From the NCBI GenBank assembly GCA_963727845.1, contig CAVSHI010000001.1:682001-746000 (forward strand): a stretch of 64,000 nucleotides of DNA. The letters are read 5' to 3'. Below, in pieces: positions 20,462 through 29,627 of the stretch. The notes under the pieces were generated by a model, which saw only the letters and a program-made list of their open reading frames with translations, made no database searches and was not told the DNA's origin. This DNA is from JBEKTW01 sp963727845. Lineage in GTDB: Bacteria; Bacteroidota; Ignavibacteria; UBA10030; SZUA-254. How positions within the stretch are numbered: position 1 is the stretch's first letter; every line of letters starts with the position of its first letter. The translations under genes were made by a program, and so were the position numbers.

Positions 20462-20980
20462 CTACTGCCGCGGCATCGGTGGGGGAGGTGGAGGCATGAT
20501 GGGCAGCTTTGGCTTGAACACGCTGTATCCTATCAATCCTCCTAGCAATCCGAAGATAACGTCGATGGCGAGGTTCTTGAAGAAGCTGAGAACCATGAAC
20601 AAGAATGAGGCACTCTCACGGAGCGAGTCTTCGAGCGCCTGCAATGCTTCGTCCGGAATGTTCCACTGCCGGAGCCAACTCATGAGAAATTCGCCGACAA
20701 TATTTCCGAATATTTTCAAGAACATCATAGAGAGCGCCGTCCCGATGATTGCGCCGAATACTCCGGAAAGAGCGCCGACGGCAATGCAATCTCCCGACGT
20801 GTAGGGCGGGGTGTCGGGAGTGAAATTGTTCTTGTAGAAAAATACGGCAGCGAATCCTCCGAGCATAATACCGGCGCAGCACAAGCAATTGAGAATGTTG
20901 AGAAACGGCACGGCGGAGATAACACCCATGATGACACCGCCGTAAATGGCGGGAATGAGTTTGTCAGGTTTTGGATTCAT
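20462..20980 (-). CDS. Membrane protein of unknown function with proline-rich tail
   Basis: About 172 residues from ATG 20980 (MNPKPDKLIPAIYGGVIMGV); an upstream in-frame extension overlaps the DUF2085 gene and is not conserved-looking. Helices: IYGGVIMGVISAVPFLNIL, CCAGIMLGGFAAVFFY, GALSGVFGAIIGTALSMMFL and IDVIFGLLGGLIGYSVF. The tail PPPPPPMPRQ is proline-rich. Architecture suggests a small polytopic inner-membrane protein with a cytoplasmic helical segment (residues about 100-140). It overlaps the upstream DUF2085 gene by about 17 nt, so the two are probably co-translated. I do not recognise the family with confidence. Confidence 0.7.
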   Translation of the reverse strand: MNPKPDKLIPAIYGGVIMGVISAVPFLNILNCLCCAGIMLGGFAAVFFYKNNFTPDTPPYTSGDCIAVGALSGVFGAIIGTALSMMFLKIFGNIVGEFLMSWLRQWNIPDEALQALEDSLRESASFLFMVLSFFKNLAIDVIFGLLGGLIGYSVFKPKLPIMPPPPPPMPRQ

Positions 20981-21479
20981 AACGGATTCCTTGAGTTTGT
21001 TGTGAACGCGACGTGAGTTCAAAAAACGCTTGTTCGAACAACGGTGTCAATGCGAAGGCCGATACCACGCCGAAAAACAATCCCGTAACAGCGCGGGTTG
21101 TTAGATTTTCGGAGGTGACCCCGGCGGCCCCCAAAAACACATCGAGGATCATCGGAATCGCACCGATGACCAGCAATTGAAATGATGGGATGGTTCTTTT
21201 TCGCACGACGAACGGCGCGGCCAGAACGCCGGCGAGAAAACCGATGTAGATGCCCGAACACCGTGCGCACACTGCAAGCTTATGTCCGAAAATATGAAGC
21301 GAACGGGATTCATACTGGTGGCAAATTGTCGAAAAGACGGTATAGCTTTCCCGGGAGGCAGCCGGGTATCCGGATGCCGCGAGAAAGGGCGGAAGGAATA
21401 ACAATGCACACCAGAGAAATGCGCTGGCGAGCAGAATAAAATAACCCGTCTTTCGGTTCATGTGATTCATAGAATTCAA
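20964..21479 (-). CDS. DUF2085 family membrane protein
   Basis: Contains the DUF2085 signature: STICHQYESRSLHIFGHKLAVCARCSG, with Cys-His-Gln, a His and the CARCSGIY motif. These look like metal or redox ligands at a membrane interface. Several hydrophobic helices surround it (FILLASAFLWCALLFLPPFL, IGFLAGVLAAPFVV, LLVIGAIPMILDVFLGA). Three Met codons compete for the start (21479, 21470, 21461); MNRKTGYFILL at 21461 gives the usual length. The family's function is unknown. It is the first gene of a two-gene unit with the downstream proline-tailed membrane protein. Confidence 0.82.
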   Translation of the reverse strand: MNSMNHMNRKTGYFILLASAFLWCALLFLPPFLAASGYPAASRESYTVFSTICHQYESRSLHIFGHKLAVCARCSGIYIGFLAGVLAAPFVVRKRTIPSFQLLVIGAIPMILDVFLGAAGVTSENLTTRAVTGLFFGVVSAFALTPLFEQAFFELTSRSQQTQGIRYESKT

Positions 21480-21524
21480 ACAAAGGTAGCGGAAAAAAAT
21501 CTCATAATCAAGAGTCTCTGAGAA

Positions 21525-22782
21525 TCACCGTACACAAGCTGTCCAGTTTGGAAAGATGGTAATACCTTCCCCACCATTACTCGATGTTATGGCAAGACCA
21601 AATGGAATGTTGTGTGCTGCAGTCGCCATACCCTTAACCTGAACCGCAAAAGGAGGCGTGAAGGATTCGAGGCTTTGAACTTTGCAACTTCATATGTCGA
21701 ATCGACGCCACTGAAAATCATACGGCAGCAGTCTGTTTTGTACTTGACCAAGGCATTACATATGTACCTGTCGGATCATACGATTTGAGAAAATCAGAGT
21801 AAATGCTAACAGAAACACTATCCAGTGGAGGATGGAAGTTCAATAGAACCATATAACCGTCGCCGCCGTTCGCATCGAACTGGTGGTTTGCAAATAACTG
21901 ATTTACGATAAGACCAGCCGTATCAACACCGTATGAATAAGCGGAAGTTGGCCGACGTGTTTGGTGTCCACAAACGACCAACTTAATGTTCCGATTCAGT
22001 TTGATAAAACGTCCAAGTTCTGCACCACTGCTATTTGAGTCAGCCAACCCATAACCCCTTGGACCACCCGAATCATTAGTATCGATTCGAGTGCCGTTGG
22101 GATTGAGATATGCGTGAGTTGCAAGTATTACTTCTGCGTTTGGATTATCATTAAGGACACCTTGTGCTAAGCCAAGACAGACGTGCAGGGATAAAATTCT
22201 AGGACCAAGATCAAAAATTGTTGACTCTCTATTGGGAAAGTTATATAGTAATTCTGCGTAGAATCTGGATCGGCACCACCGAACCAACTTTTTCCAGAAT
22301 AACGATTAGGACCAAAAGATTTATGAAACGCCATGTCAGCCCTCGATCCTACTTGACCACTTGATATTAATGAGGCATCGTAATGATTATTGCCTATACT
22401 ACACATAGGGTAAACCCGTGTTATCAATAACATCCCAACCTTTTCGGGCTTCTTGGATCTCACTGTCAGCAGGCTCATTAGTGTTATCTCCAAGCCCGAT
22501 GACTGCTTGAAGATTCTGCGGCTCATTACTTCCAACCGAAGCTGGCATGCCTTCCCAAACTGCAGGATAATAGTTCACCATGTTCTGAATATCTGGGAAG
22601 AGGACAATTGTAAAATTAGAGTCACCATTTGACAAGCTTGATATGCGACCGCGAGTTATATGACCAGTTGTGCCACCATATCCTCCAGTCCCCCCCCCAT
22701 AGGATCCAATCTTTGTCCTCGTTGTCCAAATTTCGCTGGCTGAGATAGCGAGAACCAAAAGTAAAGTCACGAGTACCTTCAT
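21525..22782 (-). pseudogene. Exported calcineurin-like metallophosphoesterase with C-terminal lectin-like piece, several frameshifts
   Basis: Signal peptide MKVLVTLLLVLAISASEIW, then FTIVLFPDIQNMVNYYP (Asp of motif I), AVIGLGDNTNEP (GDN, motif II), SIGNNHYD (GN-x-H, motif III), VILATHAYLNP (His) and LVVCGHQTRR (GHx). This is a nearly complete metallophosphoesterase metal site. The frame breaks near 22400 and again near 22250. After the stop of the last phosphoesterase frame (21718), another frame continues with FSGVDSTYEVAKF and PPFAVQVKGMATAAHNIPFGLAITSSNGGEGITIF, a beta-sandwich lectin-like fragment ending at 21525. At least three shifts are needed. GC is visibly lower than the flanks. It may be a decayed gene or an indel-rich accessory region. 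Confidence 0.6.
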
Positions 22783-22849
22783 GATTGTATCCCTTCGATG
22801 ATTAATATGATTGTTGGTTTTATCGATAAACTCATATGAGGGTTCATTT

Positions 22850-23523
22850 CTTGAACCTGAGCACCGGGGTCACTATCTTGCTCGGAGGAACACTGAGGTT
22901 TTTGCCTACGAGCCTGCCGAGGTCTGTTCGCCTCCCACAGATCGGAACTCAGTGAGGTATCCTGCGTAAAATCGTCTTGCAAAAGTGAATGCAGGCCATA
23001 GGCATCGTTCTCACACTGACGGACTGCCATACCGCTTCGTTGGTACCAACGGCATAGGGCAACTCTTCGCGCTGGACCAGCAAAACATAAAAATAGGTCG
23101 AAAACCGATTTGCTTCGATACTGAACCTACCGTTTTCCCTCCCTCAATCACCGCAAGATTCGCTTCTCCGTGAGCGTTCACTGCGATGCTCGAAATCGTA
23201 CGTAACATCTACATTAGGGCGTTACCGACTATATTGTTTTAAAAGATCGCTCCACGGTTTCCCTTTTCCCCTTGCAAATTGATCCCAGATACCACTGTAC
23301 GAACTCCCAACGTACAGAACGCAACTGAGCGAGATCACCCTCTGCTCCGTGAATCGGATGCTATTACCAGCGCAAACGGTTCATCACTTGCAACCTCTCC
23401 CACCACCCGAGCCTTTAAGGTAAACGGAGGCTTGAAACGATTGAAGACTTTGAATGGTGGCGACCTGATATGTCGAAACCGACCCGCTGACGTGCATGCC
23501 GCTGTCCAGAGGGATATTCCGCT
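22850..23523 (-). pseudogene. Concanavalin/LamG-like lectin domain fragments, heavily frameshifted
   Basis: No long frame is open, but coherent pieces follow each other on the minus strand. They are HVSGSVSTYQVATIQSL, then FKPPFTLKARVVGEVASDEPFALVIASDS, then GKPWSDLLKQYSR, then FSIAVNAHGEANLAVIEGGKTVGSV, then REELPYAVGTNEAVWQSVSV. These are consecutive strands of one beta-sandwich carbohydrate-binding-like domain. A second copy begins DDFTQDTSLSSDLW and continues LVGKNLSVPPSKIVTPVLRF up to about 22851. It stops just before the phosphoesterase gene. The region may be the continuation of the anti-sigma/TIG protein upstream, because the TGA at 23524 can be bypassed by a one-base shift. Confidence 0.5.
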
Positions 23524-24306
23524 TCAGGCAGCGACCCGCGCCACGTCGCTAATCTGACCGGAGGCAGGATTCCAGAAACGGATTAGTATCCCGTCTCCGG
23601 GGGATGCCACCCACTTCCCGAACCCGTAGGCTCCGCCGAATCCGCCAATCGTGATTTCATTTGGAGTCCAACTGGGCGTACTTAAGAAGCACGTCATCTC
23701 CGGTATGGCCTGCCTCGAAACCGGCAGTTGTATCGTTGAGTGAAGAACTCTGGAAACGCGGACATGACAGGCATGGTTATAGGTGAATATCCGAAACCGC
23801 TTCCCCTAACTATAATTGTGCGATTAGGTCCCACATCGGCGGAAAGTTGCACGCTCGTAATCACTGGAGTGTTATTAGGTCGCGTCAAAAAGAACGCTAA
23901 TGCAGCGAAAGCGGCAGCCACGGAGAGCCCGGCTGCGCTGCGCACAGGATGTATAGCGAACATAATGAACAAACCTATGTGCAAGCGGCCTCTTGTACGG
24001 CTCAATGACTTCTACGAACGTATCAATGGCTCTTTCGCCTGGCATGGGAAGCTCAAGCAGATGGAGAGGCAATGCTCGACGCCGTTTTCCGAGGAGACGA
24101 TCGGCTAAAGATGAATCACGCTCCGATGGTGGTGATTGCATGTTCTCCGATACAGTGCGGTAGAGACCGCCCAAGCCCGCCCATAGTTCTTTGCATGAGG
24201 CGCACTCCGAGATGTGCTTCTCAATCGTTTCGCGTTCCTCTTGTGAAAATTCTTCAGGAACGAGGGCAAATTTTTCAAGGATATGTTCTGAACGATGCTC
24301 AGTCAT
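23524..24306 (-). CDS. Anti-sigma factor (zf-HC2) with transmembrane helix and TIG-like extracytoplasmic region, frameshifted
   Basis: N-terminal putative zinc-finger EKHISECASCKELWAGL (His-x3-Cys-x2-Cys), typical of anti-sigma factors that sequester ECF sigma factors. A linker follows to about residue 95. After a frame change near 23990 come a membrane segment (GLFIMFAIHPVRSAAGLSVAAAFAALAFFL) and ITSVQLSADVGPNRTIIVRGSGFGYSP, which resembles an IPT/TIG immunoglobulin-like fold start. A further shift near 23730 gives LSTPSWTPNEITIGGFGGAYGFGKW and a stop at 23524. The arrangement (cytosolic finger, one helix, external carbohydrate- or protein-binding domain) suggests signalling across the membrane. 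It follows the sigma-like gene by about 100 nt, its probable partner. Confidence 0.6.
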
Positions 24307-24404
24307 GATCTGCCATATCTAATATATTTAAGCAATCGGGTGGACTATGAGAAAAGTCTGAAACAAAATTGAAGTTAGATGGGTAAAGGGGAAAGAGCGG
24401 GACT

Positions 24405-25429
24405 TCAAATATCTCTCAATAGCCGCATTTTGAACTCCTCTTTCACGAATTTTACCAAGTAAGACATTTTTACTCGGAGGTTCGACTCGAATAAGTCTTC
24501 ATCGATCCCCAGATGCGGGTGCAGATAGTCAAAAGAGAAGGGGCGCTGCTTCCGGAAGCCCGCCAATCAAGCAGCATGTCATGAAACGCTTTGAATACCG
24601 CTTCCGCCTCGTCACGCTGGAGCTTCCCTTTGGAAAGATATGTTACAATTATTCTTTCTTTTAGCGCGGCTTCAACTTGCAAACAAATCTCTTCAATCTC
24701 AAAATCAGGTATATTTTCTATGACGAACTGCTCCTGTTCTTCAACATCCTGCGGAGCCACCGACGCATAATACTTCTTAAAAAGCTGCACGACATCAACC
24801 AGGAGAGTCACCCGCCCATAGTCAGCTTGATCCACTAGAATTTCATGGAGAACTTCAAGAAGCTCGGGAATTGTGGATAGATTTCCAGAAACCGAATGGA
24901 AACGTCGTTCCAGTTCATCAAAGGGAAATGCCGGGAGATGCTCAGCAATGAGCACCCTTTCGGGCGAAGAGCAAGTCCCTGAAACGTTTTAGCAAGTGAA
25001 AAAAACTTTGAGTTCTTAACTGAGATGCGGATATTGCGATGGATGTGCGCCCCTGCGGGGTCGGCAAGCGCATAGAGCCGGGCGAGATGCGCATCTGCGA
25101 TTCGGGTAAGAAAACTTCTGAATGCTAAGAGAAGTTCGGAATCGACTGTCCGTTCGAGATCATGATCGAGTGATTCGATGAAATGTTTGATGTTTCCGTA
25201 GGTGTTCTCATTATCCTTGCGAAATACTTCTTCTACGCATTCATATGAAATATCTGTCGCCGTCATGCCATGATGAGCGCACAGATAGTTCAATGAACTT
25301 GGAAGGTGAAGCAGGTACCCCTCGATGATCGAGCGTGCGAGCTGGATAAACCTGCCCAAATTTTCTCTTTTTGATGCTCCCATCGATTGCACTCTTCAGG
25401 TACTGCTTGAGATAATAATGAGAATTCAT
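24405..25429 (-). CDS. Sigma-like protein of unknown family, three frameshifts
   Basis: Rejoining frames near 25375, 24960 and 24537 gives about 340 residues: MNSHYYLKQYLKSAID, ASKRENLGRFIQLARSIIEG, MTATDISYECVEEVFRKDNE, HIHRNIRISVKNSKFF, then FDYLHPHLGIDEDLFESNLRVKMSYLVKFVKEEFKMRLL at the end. The N-terminal helical region resembles long sigma-70-like proteins sometimes found next to zf-HC2 anti-sigma factors in FCB genomes. I did not find a clear region 4 helix-turn-helix motif. Genetic context (immediately upstream of a zf-HC2 protein on the same strand) is the main argument. Alternative: a helical protein of unrelated function. Lower GC than neighbours. Confidence 0.45.
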
Positions 25430-25807
25430 ATTGCATGAATATACTGATAAGCTTAACGAAAGTAAATCACCGATGGGGGGACACAGCTCGAAGATAATTG
25501 CATTTCAAAGCACATGATTGGAGTATATTCAAATACTTGAAATACAAATTCTAAGCACGAAATCCGATGTATTATGTTAATCGGAGCAAAAAATAACAAC
25601 CCAAAACTATCTGTCATGTTGAGCGAAGCGAAACATCTAAAACAGGTCAAGAGCGAGATCCTTCCCTCCGCTCAGGATGACCTTTTTGAATTTTTCAGAT
25701 GTCTCATATTCGGATTTATGTTTCTTTCACGATATTTCTGACCGAAAATACCATCTGATAATCACTTTTCTATCCAAACTCATATCACACGTCTCAAATC
25801 AAATACC
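25430..25807. other. Intergenic spacer with a GAGCGAAGCGAAA/GCTCAGGATGAC hairpin repeat
   Basis: 378 bases with no convincing gene between the sigma-like gene (-) and speB (+). Between 25613 and 25683 the text TGTCATGTTGAGCGAAGCGAAACATCT ... GATCCTTCCCTCCGCTCAGGATGACC forms a long imperfect inverted repeat. Similar fragments occur near 53866 (ATCCTTCGACTCTCAGGAC) and 62669 (CTTCGACTGTGCTCAG). This looks like a dispersed intergenic repeat. Promoters for both divergent genes must lie here. Confidence 0.55.
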
Positions 25808-26710
25808 ATGCTTAAAACTCTCGGCATCGAATCCAATTTCCTCGGCATCGAAGAGGAACATTCTTCATTGGACCGGTCAAAGGTGGTTGTCGTTCCGGTC
25901 CCGTACGAACACACGGTGAGCTACGGCGGCGGCACGAAACTTGGCCCGGGAACAATCCTCAACGCTTCGCATTACGTGGAGTTCTACGACGAGGAAACGC
26001 ACCGCGACATCCGCAGCGAGCTTGGCGTCTCCACGCTGAAGCCGCTCGAGTTCGGCAAGAAAAAGGACAAGGCTGCGCTCGAGATGATTTACGGGACCAC
26101 GGTGTCGTTGCTGAACCAACAGAAATTTATCGTCACGCTCGGCGGTGAGCATACGCTGTCCCAGGCGGTCATTGCCGCATTCGCCGAAAAATACGGCGAC
26201 CTTTCAATCCTTCAAATTGATGCGCATTCGGATTTGCGATTGGAATATCAGGGCAATAAATTCAGTCATGCCTGTATCATGGCTCGCGTTTGCGAGTTCA
26301 TCGACCCGCAGCGTATCGTCCAGATTGGCATTCGCGCGCAATGCATTGAGGAGGCGGAATTTATCAGGGAGAAGGGCATCACAACGCTCTATGCCCATGA
26401 AATCCGGGAGAAGAAGTATTCGAAGATACTAAAACAGTGGGATGATTTTGCGATTGAACGGCTGACCGGCCATGTGTACGTAACGTTCGATGTCGACGGG
26501 CTCGACCCCTCCATCATGCCCGCGACCGGGACTCCGGAACCCAACGGTCTTTTCTGGCCCGAGACAATGTCGATGCTGAAAAAACTAAGCCGGGAGAAAG
26601 TAGTTGTGGGTTGCGATGTCGTCGAATTCGCGCCCATCAAAGGGCTCCATCACCCCGAACTGACGGCGGCCAAACTGGTGTCGAAGATGATTAACTATTT
26701 TTGCCGGTAG
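25808..26710 (+). CDS. speB: Agmatinase / ureohydrolase family protein
   Basis: 300 residues, intact. Ureohydrolases cleave agmatine (or a related guanidino compound) to putrescine and urea using two Mn ions. The metal ligands are all present: TLGGEHTLS (His), LQIDAHSDLR (Asp, His, Asp) and VTFDVDGLDPS (Asp, Asp). VPVPYEHTVSYGGGTKLGPGTIL matches the family N-terminus. It stands alone on the + strand, convergent with a histidine kinase 24 nt away. Agmatinase versus guanidinobutyrase cannot be distinguished by eye, so the symbol is tentative. Confidence 0.88.
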   Translation: MLKTLGIESNFLGIEEEHSSLDRSKVVVVPVPYEHTVSYGGGTKLGPGTILNASHYVEFYDEETHRDIRSELGVSTLKPLEFGKKKDKAALEMIYGTTVSLLNQQKFIVTLGGEHTLSQAVIAAFAEKYGDLSILQIDAHSDLRLEYQGNKFSHACIMARVCEFIDPQRIVQIGIRAQCIEEAEFIREKGITTLYAHEIREKKYSKILKQWDDFAIERLTGHVYVTFDVDGLDPSIMPATGTPEPNGLFWPETMSMLKKLSREKVVVGCDVVEFAPIKGLHHPELTAAKLVSKMINYFCR

Positions 26711-26734
26711 GGTTCGCGGCAGTTGCCGGGGGTT

Positions 26735-27937
26735 TCAGGAAAAAAGCTTGATCCTGAATGTGGTTCCTTTCCCGACCCTGCTTTCCTTGACGAACAACTT
26801 GCCCTTGTGGTAGGATTCGATAATTCTTTTTGAGAGGCTCAATCCGAGTCCCCAGCCCCGTTGTTTTGTGCTGTACCCGGGCCGGAAAATATCCTTCTTG
26901 TACCGCATATCGATCCCTTTTCCCGTATCCCGCACATCAATCAGAGCGGCATTGCCTTTTCGCGAAAGGGAAATAGTGATCGACCCTACGCCGTTCTCGA
27001 GTGCATCCAGCGCATTCTTGATGAGATTTTCGATCACCCATTCGAACAACTCACGATTGATGTTCGCGGTTATGCCCTCGGTCGACTCGAACTTCAGGTC
27101 AATGTTTTTGATGTCGGCTCGGGAGGGGAGTCGCTTCTGAAAGTAGTCGACCACCGATTGGATGATCTCGCCGACGTTTTCCTTTTTCAGACTGGGTTTG
27201 GATCCGATTTTTGAAAATCGTTCCGTGACCTTCTGTAATCGCTGGAGGTCGTTCTCAATTTCCGAAATTGTATCCAGCTGCCTGGGATCGTCGGCGGTTC
27301 TCGTTTTGATCAGTTCTGTCCACCCCATCAAACTCGAAAGTGGTGTGCCCAGCTGGTGCGCAGTTTCCTTCGCCATTCCGACCCAGATATTGCTTTGTTC
27401 ATTGCGCTTAATGTGGCTGAAGCCGATGTACCCGATCAGAATGAACATGCCCGCAACCGCAATTTCAATGTACGGCAGCCATCGCAACTTTCTGATCATA
27501 CTCGATTCGCCGTAGTGGACATAACTCAAAACGATGGAATCCTGCACCGTCACCGGAATCGGTGAGTTTTCCCGGTCGAGCTCGTTGATCGTCTTCTGCA
27601 GAAACTCCCGCTGCTGGAGTATTGTGAGCGTGGTGTCGAGGTCGACGTTGCGCGAATTGCTCTGATACGGTGAAAGGGGGTGGCGGTCGGGGTCGGAGAG
27701 GACGATCGGGAAATCAATAGGCCGGATGATCTCGTCGAAAATGAAACTGTAATCGGCGGGCTCGGGCGGAGAAGTGACGAGGAATTCGAGCGAGCGGGCG
27801 TACAGGCTTGCCACTTCGTGTTCCTTCAGAAGAAGCTGTTTGACGATCAGGCGCGTGTACATGAGCGTCGCCACCACGATGACGACTGCAATGATGAGCA
27901 ACAGAATTTTGATATTGGCGCTTCGCGGTATGCGCAT
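26735..27937 (-). CDS. Sensor histidine kinase
   Basis: 400 residues. A membrane helix at residues 10-30 and another at about 155-175 flank a roughly 120-residue periplasmic sensor. There is no HAMP linker. The H-box is WVGMAKETAHQLGTPLSSLMGW, with His as the phospho-acceptor. The ATPase region has NLIKNALDALENG (N-box), DTGKGI (G1) and RGWGLGLSLSKRIIE (G2). The ATG at 27937 starts 5 nt after the purA stop, so it is the last gene of the secD-secF-STAS-purA unit. No response regulator gene is adjacent, so its partner must be encoded elsewhere. Confidence 0.9.
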   Translation of the reverse strand: MRIPRSANIKILLLIIAVVIVVATLMYTRLIVKQLLLKEHEVASLYARSLEFLVTSPPEPADYSFIFDEIIRPIDFPIVLSDPDRHPLSPYQSNSRNVDLDTTLTILQQREFLQKTINELDRENSPIPVTVQDSIVLSYVHYGESSMIRKLRWLPYIEIAVAGMFILIGYIGFSHIKRNEQSNIWVGMAKETAHQLGTPLSSLMGWTELIKTRTADDPRQLDTISEIENDLQRLQKVTERFSKIGSKPSLKKENVGEIIQSVVDYFQKRLPSRADIKNIDLKFESTEGITANINRELFEWVIENLIKNALDALENGVGSITISLSRKGNAALIDVRDTGKGIDMRYKKDIFRPGYSTKQRGWGLGLSLSKRIIESYHKGKLFVKESRVGKGTTFRIKLFS

Positions 27938-27942
27938 TGTCT

Positions 27943-29214
27943 TCAGCTTACGAACATGATCTGGTCGCGGCGCGCGCCGATGGAAATCATATTCAACTCC
28001 GTTCCGCTAAAGGAAGCAATGGCTTGAGCGTATTTCCGGGCGTTCAACGGAAGGTCGGGATAGGCTGTCAACTCCGATGTTTTGGTTTTCCATCCTTCGA
28101 ACGTTTCATACAGGGGAATAGCAGCGTCGAGCGTTTCTGCATCGTTCGGAAACGACTTGAGCAGCTTGCCGTTAAGCTGGTAGCCGACGCACACTTTAAT
28201 CTCGTCAAAGGCGTCCAGGACGTCGAGCTTTGTGACGGCAATCTGTTTGATGCCGTTGATCATTGCGGAATACTTCAAAGCGACCGCATCGAACCAACCG
28301 CAGCGGCGCGGGCGGCCGGTGGTGGCGCCGTATTCATGTCCGGTTTCCCGCAGTTGTTCGCCCGTGGCGTCGCGTAGCTCGGAGGGGAATGGGCCATTCC
28401 CGACGCGCGTTGAATACGCTTTTACAACGCCGAGGATGGAACTCACGGACGTGGGTGGAATCCCCAGACCCGTGCAGGCGCCGCCGCTAGTCGGATTTGA
28501 TGACGTCACGTAGGGATACGTTCCGTGGTCAACGTCGAGGAGCGCTCCCTGCGCGCCCTCTGCAAGGATCCACTTGTCGTCGCGCAGGGCGTTGTTCAAG
28601 AACAGGGCGGTATCGGTGACATAGCCGTCGATTTTCTTATCGAACTCCTCATATTCGCGAACGATCATATCGACGTCGAGCTCGGTCTCGCCGTAGATCT
28701 TCTGCAGAATCTGGTTCTTTTCTTTGATATTCTTTTTCAGTTTTGCGACCAGCACATCGCGGTGGAGAAGGTCGGAAATCTTGATTCCCACTCTCATCGC
28801 CTTGTCGATGTATGCCGGACCGATGCCACGCCCGGTCGTGCCTATCTTCTCCGATTGACTTTCGCGGACTTTGTCGAGCAACTTATGGTAGGGCATGATG
28901 AGGTGTGCGTTGTGGCTTACCAGAAGCCTGCCTGTGAGGTCGATGTTCAGCTGTTCAAGCTGGTGGATTTCTTCCATCAGGGCAATGGGATCGACGACGA
29001 CGCCGTTGCCGATGACGCACGTGACATGGGGATGGAAGATACCGGCGGGGATGAGGTGGAGAACATGCTGCCGGTCACCGATGACGATCGTGTGACCCGC
29101 ATTCGCGCCGCCCTGATAGCGTGCGACGATGTCAACCTTCCGGCTGAGAAGGTCGACAACTTTTCCTTTTCCTTCGTCGCCCCATTGGGCGCCGACAACG
29201 ATCTGAACGGGCAT
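27943..29214 (-). CDS. purA: Adenylosuccinate synthetase
   Basis: 423 residues, intact. Catalyses IMP + aspartate + GTP to adenylosuccinate, the first committed AMP step. The GTP-binding P-loop GAQWGDEGKGK is at the N-terminus (Asp and Lys catalytic). The IMP loop ARYQGGANAGHT, the aspartate-binding TTTGRPRRCGWFDAV-type loop and SKIGTTGRGIGPAY are present. The terminal TKLDVLDAF is also conserved. It follows the STAS gene by about 70 nt and precedes the kinase by 5 nt. Confidence 0.97.
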   Translation of the reverse strand: MPVQIVVGAQWGDEGKGKVVDLLSRKVDIVARYQGGANAGHTIVIGDRQHVLHLIPAGIFHPHVTCVIGNGVVVDPIALMEEIHQLEQLNIDLTGRLLVSHNAHLIMPYHKLLDKVRESQSEKIGTTGRGIGPAYIDKAMRVGIKISDLLHRDVLVAKLKKNIKEKNQILQKIYGETELDVDMIVREYEEFDKKIDGYVTDTALFLNNALRDDKWILAEGAQGALLDVDHGTYPYVTSSNPTSGGACTGLGIPPTSVSSILGVVKAYSTRVGNGPFPSELRDATGEQLRETGHEYGATTGRPRRCGWFDAVALKYSAMINGIKQIAVTKLDVLDAFDEIKVCVGYQLNGKLLKSFPNDAETLDAAIPLYETFEGWKTKTSELTAYPDLPLNARKYAQAIASFSGTELNMISIGARRDQIMFVS

Positions 29215-29285
29215 AAGAGCGAAGACACAAAAAATCCGATTTCTAACCAGCCCCGAGATTTTCGGGATCAGTCGCTCCCGGTCAA

Positions 29286-29627
29286 CTACGGGGCGAAACT
29301 TGCGACCGCCTTCTTAACGGTCGGGTACAGCTCAAAAATTGTCGTGAGTTTTGTCATCGCCATGAGGCTCTGAATTTTTTCGGTTGCCGCCGCAATTCTC
29401 AAATCGCCTTTGGCATCCTTCATTGTTTTCATGGCTTCTATAAGCATCGCCAGCCCGGAGCTGTTCATGCTCTGTACGCCGGACATGTCCACAACGACCT
29501 TTTTCTTGCGCTTGTCGACGAGTTTGTGCAACTCGTTATTCAGTGCCGTGGCGTCCGGGCCGCCCAGAACACTCCCTTCGAGCGCAACAACAGTGACGCC
29601 TTCAACTTCCCTGGTTGATAGTTTCAT
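29286..29627 (-). CDS. STAS-domain protein (anti-sigma factor antagonist type)
   Basis: 113 residues from ATG 29627 (MKLSTREVEGVTVVALEGSVLGG). The upstream in-frame extension lies within secF and is not real. Single STAS domain with KKVVVDMSGVQSMNSSGLAMLIEAM; the Ser in MNSSG is at the position phosphorylated in SpoIIAA-like antagonists. Its start lies inside the end of secF (26-nt overlap), so it is translationally coupled to the Sec genes. Possible role: partner-switching regulation of an anti-sigma factor. No SpoIIAB-like kinase is visible in the window. Confidence 0.88.
   Translation of the reverse strand: MKLSTREVEGVTVVALEGSVLGGPDATALNNELHKLVDKRKKKVVVDMSGVQSMNSSGLAMLIEAMKTMKDAKGDLRIAAATEKIQSLMAMTKLTTIFELYPTVKKAVASFAP

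Noticed and set aside
25453..25650. 65-residue minus-strand frame
   Set aside because: Lies over the GAGCGAAGCGAA hairpin repeat; no coding features.
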